From: Bacteroidales bacterium UBA6366
GTDB lineage: Bacteria; Bacteroidota; Bacteroidia; Bacteroidales; UBA932
Direction of reading: 5' to 3'
Length of the DNA: 10,808 nt
NCBI GenBank assembly: GCA_002438845.1
Contig: DJRG01000092.1
Location: forward strand, 1 to 10,808
Shown: in pieces, positions 1-5,024 of the stretch
Layout of the letters: each line of letters opens with the position of its first letter
How positions within the stretch are numbered: the first letter of the stretch is position 1
Translations under genes and position numbers: made by a program
Notes under the pieces: model-generated
Seen by the model: only the letters and a program-made list of their open reading frames with translations
Told to the model about the DNA's origin: nothing
Database searches by the model: none

Positions 1-100
1 TCTCCTTCGGGGTCGAGCAGGACCATAGGGCGAGCGTTGACAGCGCCAACAATGCGATCTTCTGTCGCACATTCTTGAAATCAGAATTTTTATTCATCAT
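1..100 (-). CDS. Lipoprotein N-terminus, probable polysaccharide export (Wza-type) protein, partial
   Basis: Only the first 33 codons are in the window; the gene continues past the left edge. Two adjacent ATG codons (100 and 97) can start it. The translation has a charged N-region (MMNKNSDFKNVRQK), a hydrophobic stretch (IALLALSTLALW) and then SC-STPKE, so a type II signal peptide with the lipidated Cys at residue 28 is clearly visible. It begins 8 bp after the upxY stop, so the two are almost certainly co-transcribed. In Bacteroidales capsule loci a Wza-like outer-membrane export lipoprotein often follows upxY, and a mature N-terminus of the CSTPK type fits that family. The lipoprotein call is seen in the sequence; the Wza identity is inferred from context. 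Confidence 0.7.
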   Translation of the reverse strand, partial: MMNKNSDFKNVRQKIALLALSTLALWSCSTPKE

Positions 101-108
101 TTATAGTA

Positions 109-714
109 CTATTTAAGAACCTCCACAAGATCCGGATGCACCTTTGCGGACACCGCCATAACCCCTTCAAGCATGACGACGAGCCGCCTGTCACGGACGC
201 CTTCGGTTCTCATGAATATTCCTTCGACACCATCGAATATGCCTCCGTGGATCCGGACTCTTGTCCCTTTCTTGATGTCGATTTCTTCTGGTTTATAATA
301 TGTCAGATTCTCTTCGAGACGGGACGCCACCTTGATGAAATTGCTCATCTGATCGTCAGGCACAATGAGATATTCACCACCGGCGCTGGTTTTCCGCAGT
401 ACGTATTGCAGAAAATTGTTGTCCTTTTTGAATCGGATGAGCTGTCTCCTGCTCGCACGCACGAACACAAGGCTCGGAATGACCGGCACAAGCCGGCGGG
501 ACTTCACCCCGTGGTAGACCCTGACTGCATAGTGTTTTGGAATGAAATATTCCATTTCCCCCTCATCGGAAAGTCTCTCCTCGGCCTTGCCTTCACACTT
601 GTAGGCTCGCATTACGAACCAGCGGATCTGGTCGTAGGCGTCTCTTCCGGTGACATCTGTAGCATTCATTTCAATGTTCTGTCGGGTTGTTGTTTCAAGG
701 CCAGACACAGCCAT
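109..714 (-). CDS. upxY: UpxY-type NusG paralogue, capsule-locus transcription antiterminator
   Basis: A specialised NusG homologue (201 aa) of the kind that lets RNA polymerase read through long polysaccharide operons; in Bacteroides each UpxY acts on its own locus. The NGN domain begins at WFVMRAYKCEGKAEERL (residues 32-48) and includes EYFIPKHYAVRVYHG and the conserved VFVRAS segment (83-88). A KOW domain follows (about 146-201: DIKKGTRVRIHGGIFDGVEG, ending in LVEVLK). The 31 residues before Trp32 are longer than usual for UpxY. Met16 (codon at 669) is an alternative start giving 186 aa; neither start has a clear ribosome site. The gene sits just downstream of an invertible promoter segment and 8 bp before an export-type lipoprotein gene, the classic position of the first gene of a phase-variable capsule locus. 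No UpxZ partner is visible in the window. Confidence 0.9.
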   Translation of the reverse strand: MAVSGLETTTRQNIEMNATDVTGRDAYDQIRWFVMRAYKCEGKAEERLSDEGEMEYFIPKHYAVRVYHGVKSRRLVPVIPSLVFVRASRRQLIRFKKDNNFLQYVLRKTSAGGEYLIVPDDQMSNFIKVASRLEENLTYYKPEEIDIKKGTRVRIHGGIFDGVEGIFMRTEGVRDRRLVVMLEGVMAVSAKVHPDLVEVLK

Positions 715-791
715 AGTTCATCCCAATTTTGGTATTGGTCTGTATTATAGTTAGTTATGTGTCGAATAGTTAACAATCTAACCACTCGTGC

Positions 792-816
792 GGTTTCTCC
801 ATAAGAGACGGCACTT
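792..816 (+). repeat. Left inverted repeat (IR-L) of the invertible segment
   Basis: A 25-bp sequence whose exact reverse complement is at 1083-1107; all 25 positions match. The repeat contains an imperfect dyad of 6-bp half-sites (GTTTCT and AGAGAC, 5 of 6 paired) around a 5-bp centre, the layout expected of a tyrosine recombinase crossover site. Outward from 791 and inward from 817 the match stops at once. Confidence 0.93.
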
Positions 817-841
817 GGTTATATATACATGAAAACCAAGT
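813..841. repeat. Alternative 8-bp inverted repeat sharing an arm with the 834-869 hairpin
   Basis: ACTTGGTT at 813-820 is the reverse complement of AACCAAGT at 834-841. It competes for the arm used by the larger hairpin, and its left arm overlaps the last four bases of IR-L. It may be an RNA switch arm, or a set of protein-binding boxes near the crossover site. Confidence 0.55.
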
Positions 842-869
842 AGTTGACATTGCGATAAACTACTTGGTT
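834..869 (-). terminator. Hairpin between recombinase and upxY, terminator or attenuator candidate
   Basis: Perfect 12-bp inverted repeat, AACCAAGTAGTT (834-845) and AACTACTTGGTT (858-869), with a 12-nt loop. On the minus strand the stem is followed directly by TTTTC, a weak U-tract, so it could stop read-through from the recombinase gene into upxY in the orientation shown. The stem has only five G/C pairs, so termination would be partial. The arm at 834-841 can instead pair with ACTTGGTT at 813-820. The pairing is seen; the function is inferred. Confidence 0.5.
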
Positions 870-973
870 CCGTTTCATTGAATATCATGGGATTTTAGAT
901 GACTTTTCATTTTTGGTTCACAATGGTTCATATTTGTCAATTTTGAAGTTTTTGGCCCATCCATCGAAGATTG

Positions 974-1000
974 TAATCAATCTGGCTAATATATTGATTA
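974..1000. promoter_or_regulatory. AT-rich dyad, possible operator in the invertible segment
   Basis: TAATCAAT (974-981) and ATTGATTA (993-1000) form a perfect 8-bp inverted repeat with an 11-bp spacer. This size and spacing would suit a dimeric DNA-binding protein or an accessory factor for inversion. It lies about 70 bp upstream of the -7 element and moves with it on inversion. No specific binding protein can be named. Confidence 0.35.
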
Positions 1001-1066
1001 GGCATGAATTGGTGAAAAAGTCGTAAGAATTGATAGATTTTAGTAGTCGGGAACTAAAAGTTTTGC

Positions 1067-1074
1067 TATCTTTG
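1067..1074 (+). promoter_or_regulatory. Bacteroidetes-type promoter -7 element inside the invertible segment
   Basis: TATCTTTG matches the Bacteroidetes primary-sigma -7 consensus TAnnTTTG at every defined base. The matching -33 box (TTTG, usually 19-21 bp upstream) is poor: the nearest candidate is TTTTAG at 1038-1043, spaced slightly too far. As drawn it fires rightward, away from upxY and antisense to the recombinase gene. When flipped, transcription would start near 818 and give upxY a leader of about 100 nt. Confidence 0.6.
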
Positions 1075-1082
1075 GCGAATAA

Positions 1083-1107
1083 AAGTGCCGTCTCTTATGG
1101 AGAAACC
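1083..1107 (-). repeat. Right inverted repeat (IR-R1) of the invertible segment
   Basis: Perfect 25-bp inverted partner of 792-816. On the plus strand it holds half-sites GTCTCT (1090-1095) and AGAAAC (1101-1106) around TATGG. It ends 12 bp before the recombinase stop codon. Inversion between this copy and IR-L would flip 266 bp of unique DNA. Confidence 0.93.
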
Positions 1108-1113
1108 TGTTAA

Positions 1114-1132
1114 CGTCTCTTATGGAGAAACC
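1114..1132 (-). repeat. Third repeat copy (IR-R2) overlapping the recombinase 3' end
   Basis: Nineteen bases identical to 1089-1107, in the same direction and offset by exactly 25 bp. The shared 19 bp are the dyad core (GTCTCT-TATGG-AGAAAC) plus one base on each side. On the minus strand this copy encodes the recombinase's last residues, Val-Ser-Pro, and the stop (GTT TCT CCA TAA). Confidence 0.92.
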
Positions 1133-2067
1133 ATCTTGTTCATGCTTCCGATAACAAGCCGATTAGCCTTGTCTATCACCGAGTTCTCCAATGAAGCCAG
1201 ATAGATTAACGTGGTCTTCTCCGATGAATGTCCCATCGCAGCTCCTATCACTGAGACTGGAATATTATGATTCCTTGCGACCGTGGCCCATGTGTGCCGC
1301 GCCCAGTAGGACGACAACGGCAGATTCACATTCGCCCTTTTTGCAAGTTCCTTCAGCTTCCGGTTATGGTAGCCCAGTGCTGTCTGGTACTGTCGGTAAG
1401 CCTCTTCGGGATTTTCTGATGAGATGATTGGGAATATATAGGGGCTGCCCTCCGACTTTTTGGCATAGCGCTCTATGATGCGTGCGATGCATGGCTCCAC
1501 CAAAACGCTCAGGCGTTGTCCTGTCTTTTGCCTGTGGTAGGTGATGTAATTTCCGTCAAAGTTTTGCCTGCGAAGAAAAGCGATGTCAACAAACGACATT
1601 CCACGCATGCAATAACTGAATATGAACAAGTCCCTCGACAGTGTCAGGGTGGGGGAGTCCTTGAGGTCAAGCCCCATGATTTTTTTGACGCCTTTCTCGT
1701 CCAAAGCTCTTTTGCGGGTCTTGTCAATCCCGGTGTAAACATTTCTGAAAGGGTAGTTCTGTTTGGTGAGATTGTCCTTGACCGCTTTGTTGTAAATCGC
1801 CCTTAAGATTCTCATATAGAAAGAGATTGTGTTCTTGACTACGCCTCTTAGCACAAGCCAGTTGTTATAACTCATGATGAGACTTTCGTCCATCCTTCTG
1901 AAAGAGACGTCATGACCATCAAGAAAAGTTCTGAGGCTGTTTCTTGCTCTGGAGTAGTTGCGGGCTGTCCCCAGTCTGTTCATGGCTTTCATTGCGTTGA
2001 TCCGCCGTTCCATGTAGTCCAAGACGGTCAATCTTTCTGTCTTGCGTGAATCCTTTCTTTTTGACAT
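1120..2067 (-). CDS. Tyrosine site-specific recombinase (DNA invertase)
   Basis: A 315-aa phage-integrase-family recombinase that probably catalyses inversion of the adjacent segment. The N-terminal SAM-like core-binding domain spans about residues 8-115, and the catalytic domain about 120-310. Visible catalytic residues (numbered from the Met at 2067) are Arg155 in YCMRGMSFVD, Lys181 in HRQKTGQ, Arg257 in SSYWARHTWAT, His280 in MGHSSEK and the nucleophile Tyr289 in TTLIYLASL. The usual first His of the HxxR box is Tyr254 here, a change I recall in other Bacteroidetes invertases. An upstream ATG at 2130 would add 21 residues, but it lies in a stem-loop; the start at 2067 follows an A-rich leader and gives a normal N-terminus (MSKRKDSRKTERLTV). 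The gene ends inside a third copy of the inversion repeat. No convincing promoter was found upstream. Confidence 0.92.
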   Translation of the reverse strand: MSKRKDSRKTERLTVLDYMERRINAMKAMNRLGTARNYSRARNSLRTFLDGHDVSFRRMDESLIMSYNNWLVLRGVVKNTISFYMRILRAIYNKAVKDNLTKQNYPFRNVYTGIDKTRKRALDEKGVKKIMGLDLKDSPTLTLSRDLFIFSYCMRGMSFVDIAFLRRQNFDGNYITYHRQKTGQRLSVLVEPCIARIIERYAKKSEGSPYIFPIISSENPEEAYRQYQTALGYHNRKLKELAKRANVNLPLSSYWARHTWATVARNHNIPVSVIGAAMGHSSEKTTLIYLASLENSVIDKANRLVIGSMNKMVSP

Positions 2068-2114
2068 AATGCATTTGTTGTTTAGAAATATTCCGCAAGT
2101 TTTGTCATAATTCC

Positions 2115-2246
2115 GGGATGGTAGGCTCATCCCTTGTGAGAATATGCAATGATTTGGTACACGAAAGGCGGCTCTGGCGTACCAAGGAGGATGGACGAAT
2201 GGTTGGGAACGTTGGCTGAGCGGTCACTTCGACGGACTCAGTGACC
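2115..2246. repeat. Cluster of three small stem-loops upstream of the recombinase
   Basis: The 200-bp gap between the DUF1343 terminator and the recombinase shows no credible gene but has three perfect short inverted repeats: GGGATG/CATCCC (2115-2120, 2128-2133), TTGGTAC/GTACCAA (2154-2160, 2179-2185) and GGTCACT/AGTGACC (2222-2228, 2240-2246). They may fold into a structured leader of the recombinase mRNA or mark binding sites. Function unknown. Confidence 0.45.
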
Positions 2247-2267
2247 TGATATACCGAGATGAAACAG

Positions 2268-2309
2268 AAAGCCTCCGGGGATGGAAAAGGGTCCATTGCC
2301 GGAGGCTTT
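2268..2309 (-). terminator. Stem-loop terminator after the DUF1343 gene
   Basis: An 11-bp perfect stem (AAAGCCTCCGG at 2268-2278, CCGGAGGCTTT at 2299-2309) encloses a second 5-bp stem (ATGGA/TCCAT) with a 6-nt loop. It lies 24 bp past the DUF1343 stop. On the minus strand the stem ends in GGCTTTCTGTTTC, a broken U-tract; the other side offers CTTTG, so it may act mainly leftward. It probably ends the ATPase-glmM-DUF1343 transcription unit and insulates the recombinase. Confidence 0.75.
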
Positions 2310-2333
2310 GAGGTGGAATATGTTTGCTGAACC

Positions 2334-3398
2334 TTATTTTATGCGGTACGGCTGGTCTTCGTAGAGACTGTAGCGTTTGGCCTTGCGGATCCATTTCTGC
2401 TCCTCGAGCTTGACATGCTCGCGGAGGTCTTGGAACGGGATTTCCCCTTTGAGGTAGCTGATCATGTCAGGATCTGCGATTTTCGATTCGAACCCTTCAA
2501 GGAGTTCGAATTGGGAATATCTGTTCAGAAAGTAACGCATCAACTGAAGCGTGTGAAGCAGGGAATGATACTCAGTCCCTGGCTGGAGCATGATCTGGTA
2601 ACCGTAGCATCGCTGGCCTTCGTAGCGTCCTGTGGACGGGGTGAAAGTGCATGGGCGCATAAGGACTCCGGCAGGGGCGGGGAGGATCTCCAGACGGTTG
2701 TGACGGATGAATGGAGAGCCGAGATATTCATAAGGCCTTGCCGTTCCGATGGCGGGAGTGATGGTGGTGTTGTTCCACAGGCCACCGCCGCTGTACATCT
2801 CGCAGGTGAACATCCCAGGAATGTCGGAGGCAGGGGCGATCGTCCATGGGAGCAACTGCCTTGTCGTGTCACTGGCGAGGGCCGAGATGACGTGAAGAGG
2901 GTATGCCGCTCCTATCTCGTTGTACCAGAGATTGCAGAGCTCTCCGAGAGTGAGACCGTGACGGTGGGCTACTTTGGGTGTGTGCGGCTCCACGTCTCCG
3001 GCAGGCATTGAACCTTCCACGATTCTTCCGGCCGGGTTGATGTGGTCCACGATGTAGAGTGACGGCGGGTTTTCAATTCCGGCCATCACTTCCATTAGGT
3101 GGAACACGTCCTTCGTGTAGTTGAAGTACCTTGCCCCTGAATCCTGAATCTCCACGACAACGGCGTCCAACTCATTCAGCGCCTCCGCATCGAAGGATAT
3201 GTGATTTGTTCCCGGAGTCAGTTCCGCTCCCAAAGGACTGAACACAGCCTTAAGGTTTCCACGTTCCGTGAACAGGTCGTACATGTACCTTCCGCGAGCC
3301 GTGTCCCAGCAGTTCTGTGTGCAGAAACATCCGACACGTCCGTCCATCAACGCCTTGTCCAGCTGATCCTCCAGCGCCGTTGTCCTAAACGAAAACAT
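2334..3398 (-). CDS. DUF1343 (NamZ/YbbC-like) family protein, no signal peptide
   Basis: A 354-aa member of DUF1343, the family of exo-beta-N-acetylmuramidase NamZ, which releases MurNAc from peptidoglycan fragments. Family landmarks are VVEIQDSGARYFNY (81-94), VDHINPAGRIVEG (117-129), HRHGLTLGEL (145-154) and PAIGTARPYEYLGSPFI (215-231). Two features are odd. Where most members have a PEHG motif after the second strand, this protein reads VFSPLGAEL (52-60), as if Glu-His-Gly were lost. It also has no signal peptide or lipobox; an in-frame TAG two codons before the ATG excludes a longer start. It is shorter than typical members (about 390-420 aa). It follows glmM across a 118-bp palindromic element, so a link to amino-sugar or cell-wall recycling is plausible. 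Family assignment is firm; muramidase activity is doubtful. Confidence 0.82.
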   Translation of the reverse strand: MFSFRTTALEDQLDKALMDGRVGCFCTQNCWDTARGRYMYDLFTERGNLKAVFSPLGAELTPGTNHISFDAEALNELDAVVVEIQDSGARYFNYTKDVFHLMEVMAGIENPPSLYIVDHINPAGRIVEGSMPAGDVEPHTPKVAHRHGLTLGELCNLWYNEIGAAYPLHVISALASDTTRQLLPWTIAPASDIPGMFTCEMYSGGGLWNNTTITPAIGTARPYEYLGSPFIRHNRLEILPAPAGVLMRPCTFTPSTGRYEGQRCYGYQIMLQPGTEYHSLLHTLQLMRYFLNRYSQFELLEGFESKIADPDMISYLKGEIPFQDLREHVKLEEQKWIRKAKRYSLYEDQPYRIK

Positions 3399-3426
3399 AT
3401 TCTAAAAAATCAAAAATGTTACTTTA

Positions 3427-3544
3427 GAATATTATTACCTCCTTGCAACCGTGGCCACCCTCGGCCTCGTAAGAGGGGGAACCGCTCACAAAGTGAGCGG
3501 TGGGGTCGAGCGCAGCGAGACGTTGCAAGGAGGTAATAATATTC
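3427..3544. mobile_element. 118-bp palindromic element, candidate MITE or REP-like unit
   Basis: Perfect 23-bp terminal inverted repeats (3427-3449 and 3522-3544), beginning GAATATTATTACC, bound a 72-bp interior. TTTA occurs directly outside both ends (3423-3426 and 3545-3548), the form of a 4-bp target-site duplication. The right TTTA overlaps the glmM stop codon, so insertion would have left the protein intact. Inside are a 9-bp perfect hairpin (ACCGCTCAC/GTGAGCGGT, 3481-3501, AAA loop) and the palindrome GTGGCCAC (3451-3458). No open reading frame of note is present, so it could move only with help in trans. As RNA it would fold into a long stem between glmM and the DUF1343 message and may affect mRNA decay or expression. 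Confidence 0.7.
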
Positions 3545-3545
3545 T

Positions 3546-5003
3546 TTATTTGTTATCAATAACTTTCTTGGCTATAGCAATTACTTCATTAGCAAGGGCT
3601 TCCGCGGCGGCGAGGGTCGGGGCCTCTGAATATATGCGGATGATCGGTTCGGTGTTGGAGCGGCGCAGGTGAACCCACTGACGCTTGGACTCGAAGCTGA
3701 TCTTCACACCGTCGATGTCGTTGATGTCCTCAGCGGCATATTCCTTTTTCATCTTATCAAGAATTTTGTCGATGAGAGCCTTGTCGCTCAGTTCGATCTT
3801 GTTCTTGGCGATGTGGTACTCCGGGTAGGTCTTCTTGAGCTCGCTGACCTTCATCTTCTTGTGGGCGAGGTTGGAAAGGAACAGGGCTACTCCGACCATC
3901 GCGTCACGGCCGTAGTGAATGGCGGGGTAGATGACTCCGCCGTTGCCTTCTCCGCCGATAAGGGCACCGGTCTCTCGCATCTTCGTGGTTACGTTGACCT
4001 CCCCGACGGCAGCGGCGTGATATTCACCGCCATATTCCTCGGTAACATCCCGCAGGGCGCGGCTGGACGAGAGGTTCGAGCAGGAGACTGGGTTGTAAGG
4101 AGCGGTGACTTCCGCAAGGGTTTTGCCTTCCTTCTTGGCGATGGAGGCCGCTCTCTCGAAGAGGTAGCTGGCCACGCTGACGAGGGTATATTCCTCGACA
4201 AACGGTTCGCCGTTCTCGCAGATGAACGCAAGGCGGTCCACGTCAGGATCGACTGAGATTCCGAGGTCGGCGTGCTCTTTGACGACAGTCTCGCTGAGGT
4301 CCGTGAGGTTCTTCGGCAGCGGCTCCGGGTTGTGGGCGAAGTCGCCGGTCGGGTCGCAGTTGAGTTTGACGCACTCGACTCCAAGCCTTTCAAGGAGACG
4401 TGGCATGATGATTCCGCCGACTGAGTTGATAGCGTCCAGAACCACCTTGAAATGAGCGTCTTTGATGGCCTGCATGTCCACGGCCTCAAGGGCGAGGACA
4501 GCATCCAGATGCTCGTCGGTGTAGTCGTGTTCGGTGACGTGTCCGAGATCGTCCACGTCTGCGAAATTGAAGTCATCTGTCTCCGCGAGGTCAAGGATTG
4601 CCTGTCCCTCGGTGGCGGTAAGGAATTCTCCGCGCTCGTTGAGAAGTTTCAGGGCGTTCCACTGACGTGGGTTGTGGGAGGCGGTGAGGATGATTCCTCC
4701 GTCAGCCTTGGCGAATGTCACGGCCATCTCTGTGGTCGGGGTGGAGGCGAATCCGATCTTCACCACATCGACTCCGCAGGCCATCAGAGATCCGATGACG
4801 AGGTTCTCGACCATAGCTCCGGACAGTCTTGCGTCCTTGCCGACAACGATTTTGTACTTTTCACCGTTCGGCTGCGGCTTCCTTGACGGGAGTGTGGCGC
4901 AGTAGGCGTAGGTGAACTTTACGATATCAATAGGAGAAAGCCCGTCTCCGGGCTTTCCTCCAATGGTTCCGCGTATTCCGGAAATTGATTTTATCAGCGA
5001 CAT
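3546..5003 (-). CDS. glmM: Phosphoglucosamine mutase-type alpha-D-phosphohexomutase
   Basis: A cytoplasmic enzyme of 485 aa expected to interconvert glucosamine-6-phosphate and glucosamine-1-phosphate on the way to UDP-GlcNAc. All four family loops are visible: the phosphoserine loop TASHNP with Ser109, the metal loop DPDVDR (252-257), the sugar-specificity loop GGEGNGG (350-356) and the phosphate-binding loop RRSNTEP (447-453). The N-terminus SISGIRGTIGG is typical of the Bacteroidetes form. DPDVDR and SNTEP differ from the DGDGDR and SGTEP of E. coli GlmM, so phosphomannomutase or phosphoglucomutase activity cannot be excluded. The length is slightly above the usual 445-465 aa. The start lies 21 bp after the atpK stop with no terminator between, so it is probably co-transcribed with the ATPase. 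A palindromic element begins right at its stop codon. Confidence 0.88.
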   Translation of the reverse strand: MSLIKSISGIRGTIGGKPGDGLSPIDIVKFTYAYCATLPSRKPQPNGEKYKIVVGKDARLSGAMVENLVIGSLMACGVDVVKIGFASTPTTEMAVTFAKADGGIILTASHNPRQWNALKLLNERGEFLTATEGQAILDLAETDDFNFADVDDLGHVTEHDYTDEHLDAVLALEAVDMQAIKDAHFKVVLDAINSVGGIIMPRLLERLGVECVKLNCDPTGDFAHNPEPLPKNLTDLSETVVKEHADLGISVDPDVDRLAFICENGEPFVEEYTLVSVASYLFERAASIAKKEGKTLAEVTAPYNPVSCSNLSSSRALRDVTEEYGGEYHAAAVGEVNVTTKMRETGALIGGEGNGGVIYPAIHYGRDAMVGVALFLSNLAHKKMKVSELKKTYPEYHIAKNKIELSDKALIDKILDKMKKEYAAEDINDIDGVKISFESKRQWVHLRRSNTEPIIRIYSEAPTLAAAEALANEVIAIAKKVIDNK

Positions 5004-5024
5004 GGTGTGCTGCTGTTTTGTGAA

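Larger units (their letters stand above)
792..1107. other. Invertible promoter segment (phase-variation switch)
   Basis: A 316-bp segment, AT-rich compared with the flanking genes and without a plausible coding sequence, bounded by perfect 25-bp inverted repeats and lying between a tyrosine recombinase gene and upxY. Inverted promoter segments of this kind control capsule loci in Bacteroides and relatives. The spacer (817-1082) holds a rightward perfect Bacteroidetes -7 element, a three-armed hairpin region, an 8-bp dyad at 974-1000 and repeated TTGGTT boxes. No leftward -7 match (CAAAnnTA read on the plus strand) was found inside, so as drawn the switch is predicted OFF for upxY. After inversion, position x maps to 1899-x, placing the -7 element at 825-832 facing upxY. 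The repeats and gene order are seen; switching is inferred. Confidence 0.85.

Noticed and set aside
136..750. 204-codon plus-strand open frame opposite upxY
   Set aside because: It is antisense to the well-supported NGN-KOW protein and shows no domain of its own.
843..849. TTGACAT as a classical -35 box
   Set aside because: Bacteroidetes primary sigma factors do not use TTGACA/TATAAT spacing, there is no matching -10, and the site lies within the 834-869 hairpin.
2105..2296. 63-codon minus-strand frame between DUF1343 and the recombinase
   Set aside because: It begins inside the terminator stem-loop and runs through the hairpin cluster into the recombinase leader, with no recognisable features.
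3522..3544. AAGGAGGT in the palindromic element as a ribosome binding site
   Set aside because: On the minus strand the equivalent copy (3437-3444) is about 38 nt from the DUF1343 ATG, too far, and neighbouring genes do not use Shine-Dalgarno sites.
3427..3544. The palindrome as an intrinsic terminator of glmM
   Set aside because: The stem is not followed by a U-tract on the minus strand, and the terminal repeats plus flanking TTTA fit an inserted element better.
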